NCBI GenBank assembly: GCA_004562175.1
Contig: SFRS01000031.1
Location: 1-7,251, forward strand
Length of the DNA: 7,251 bases
Direction of reading: 5' to 3'
Source of the DNA: a bacterium
Lineage (GTDB): Bacteria; Bacillota; Negativicutes; Acidaminococcales; Acidaminococcaceae
Of the stretch, positions 6,409-7,251 are shown piece after piece. Under the pieces are notes generated by a model, which saw only the letters and a list, made by a program, of their open reading frames with translations, had not been told where the DNA came from and ran no database searches. The translations under genes and the position numbers were made by a program. Numbering within the stretch: the stretch's first letter is position 1; each line of letters begins with the position of its first letter.

Positions 6409-7251
6409 TTACTTCGCTGCGGGAATACCCTCAGCAACTTTGATATTGTTGCGCACATCCTCGCAGCAGCTGTGGAATTGAGCCTTTTCTGCTTCAGTCA
6501 AGGGCAGCTCCATAATTTGCTCGATGCCGTTCTTGCCAATCAGGCAGGGTACGCCAACGAATACATCGTGCTCGCCGTATTCACCCTCCAGCAGAGTGCT
6601 GGCCGGCATAATCAGTTTTTCGTCATTCACGAGGCAACGCACCATGCGTGCAGCGGTGCTGCAAATGCCATATTCGGTGCAGCCCTTGCCACTATAGGTT
6701 ACCCAGCCGCCGCCGATAGCTTGCTTTTGCAGCTCCGGCTTATCAAAGCCAAACTTCTCCGGCATTTGCTTTTCCAATACGCTCAGGGGAACGCCACCAA
6801 AGCTTACGCAGCTCCAGGCAGCCATTTGGCTCGCACCATGCTCGCCAATCATATAAGCGCTGATGGATTGATGAGCTACGCCGGTTTGCAAGGACAGCTT
6901 GGATACTAAGCGAGAGGTATCGAGACCAGTACCGGTACCAAAGACTTGGTTTTTCGGCAGGCCACTTTCCTTCCAAATCAAATGGGTAATAACATCACAG
7001 GGGTTGGTAATATTCACAACATAGCCCTTAAAGCCGCTGGCCATAACCTTTTTCACATAGCTCTTTACCTGAGCCACAGTGAAATTCATCTCATCATTGC
7101 GATTACCACTAGCACACAGAGTAATATCGCCAATACAGTTCACAATGACATCGCAATCGCCTAAATCTGCATAGGTTCCGGGGTTTACCTCCACCTTATG
7201 GGGTGCATACATTTGCGCATCTCTCAGGTCCTGCACCTCGCTGGCCAGCTT
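6409..7251 (-). CDS. NAD-dependent L-2-hydroxyacid dehydrogenase, L-2-hydroxyisocaproate type, 5' end missing
   Basis: This lactate/malate dehydrogenase-fold enzyme would interconvert 2-keto acids and L-2-hydroxy acids with NAD(H) in the cytoplasm. The frame is open to the right edge (first residues KLASEVQDLRDAQ), giving 280 residues; by comparison with the roughly 310-residue family about 40 N-terminal residues, including the GxGxxG nucleotide loop, are outside. Visible are NITNPCDVIT (family NPVD), GTGTGLDTSRL with the catalytic-pair Asp and the substrate-binding Arg, and GEHGASQMAAWS with the catalytic His. GEHGxSQxxAWS, GKGCTEYGICSTAARM and the mobile-loop stretch with GNRNDEMNF resemble Weissella/Lactobacillus L-2-hydroxyisocaproate dehydrogenase (GEHGNSQFVAWS) more than ordinary lactate dehydrogenase (GEHGDSE). 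Branched or larger 2-keto acids are therefore likely substrates, but pyruvate cannot be excluded. It converges on panF across a shared terminator. Confidence 0.85.
   Translation of the reverse strand, partial: KLASEVQDLRDAQMYAPHKVEVNPGTYADLGDCDVIVNCIGDITLCASGNRNDEMNFTVAQVKSYVKKVMASGFKGYVVNITNPCDVITHLIWKESGLPKNQVFGTGTGLDTSRLVSKLSLQTGVAHQSISAYMIGEHGASQMAAWSCVSFGGVPLSVLEKQMPEKFGFDKPELQKQAIGGGWVTYSGKGCTEYGICSTAARMVRCLVNDEKLIMPASTLLEGEYGEHDVFVGVPCLIGKNGIEQIMELPLTEAEKAQFHSCCEDVRNNIKVAEGIPAAK

Noticed and set aside
7234..7236. GTG at 7236 as a complete start for the dehydrogenase
   Set aside because: The frame continues to the window edge with residues KLASE that align with the family, and a start here would remove the nucleotide-binding loop. 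The gene is simply cut by the window.

Overview
The window is an ordinary-looking stretch of bacterial chromosome, about half G+C, dense in genes, with Shine-Dalgarno sites of the AAGGAG type in front of most starts. Gene content points to a Firmicutes-type anaerobe: a radical SAM protein of the Elp3 family directly upstream of smc, a Cof-type HAD phosphatase, a YhdT/PanF symporter pair, and a 2-hydroxyacid dehydrogenase close to lactobacillary L-2-hydroxyisocaproate dehydrogenase. I lean towards the Negativicutes (Acidaminococcus/Phascolarctobacterium-like), but this is inference from remembered gene order and not shown by the sequence. I see no phage, transposon, CRISPR, tRNA or rRNA.

Layout. 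Bases 1-4320 hold four minus-strand genes, transcribed from right to left: a small four-helix membrane protein of unknown function (4320-3913), a Cof-type HAD phosphatase that overlaps it by one base (3913-3092), an Elp3-like radical SAM protein (2982-1966), and the N-terminal half of SMC (1895 to the left edge). A long inverted repeat flanked by A and T runs lies between the phosphatase and radical SAM genes and probably separates two transcription units. Bases 4321-4508 are a divergent intergenic region with one promoter facing each way and a roughly 100-base untranslated leader on the plus side. Bases 4509-6256 are the plus-strand pair yhdT-panF, coupled by a TAATG overlap. Bases 6257-6408 hold a strong hairpin that can terminate both panF and the convergent gene, plus a perfect 6-bp inverted repeat. 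The right end (6409-7251) is a minus-strand L-2-hydroxyacid dehydrogenase that lacks about its first 40 residues.

How the genes work together. YhdT and PanF form a sodium-driven pantothenate uptake unit feeding coenzyme A synthesis. SMC is the ATPase of the chromosome-condensing complex; its radical SAM neighbour is probably a tRNA-modification-type enzyme with no assigned substrate. The phosphatase and membrane protein are co-translated, but their joint job is unknown. The dehydrogenase would interconvert a 2-keto acid and an L-2-hydroxy acid using NAD(H).

I found no obviously new multi-gene system. The items most worth checking are the structured leader before yhdT, the unknown membrane protein with intramembrane acidic residues, the inverted repeat at 3011-3081, and the likely mis-annotation of the dehydrogenase as a plain lactate dehydrogenase.
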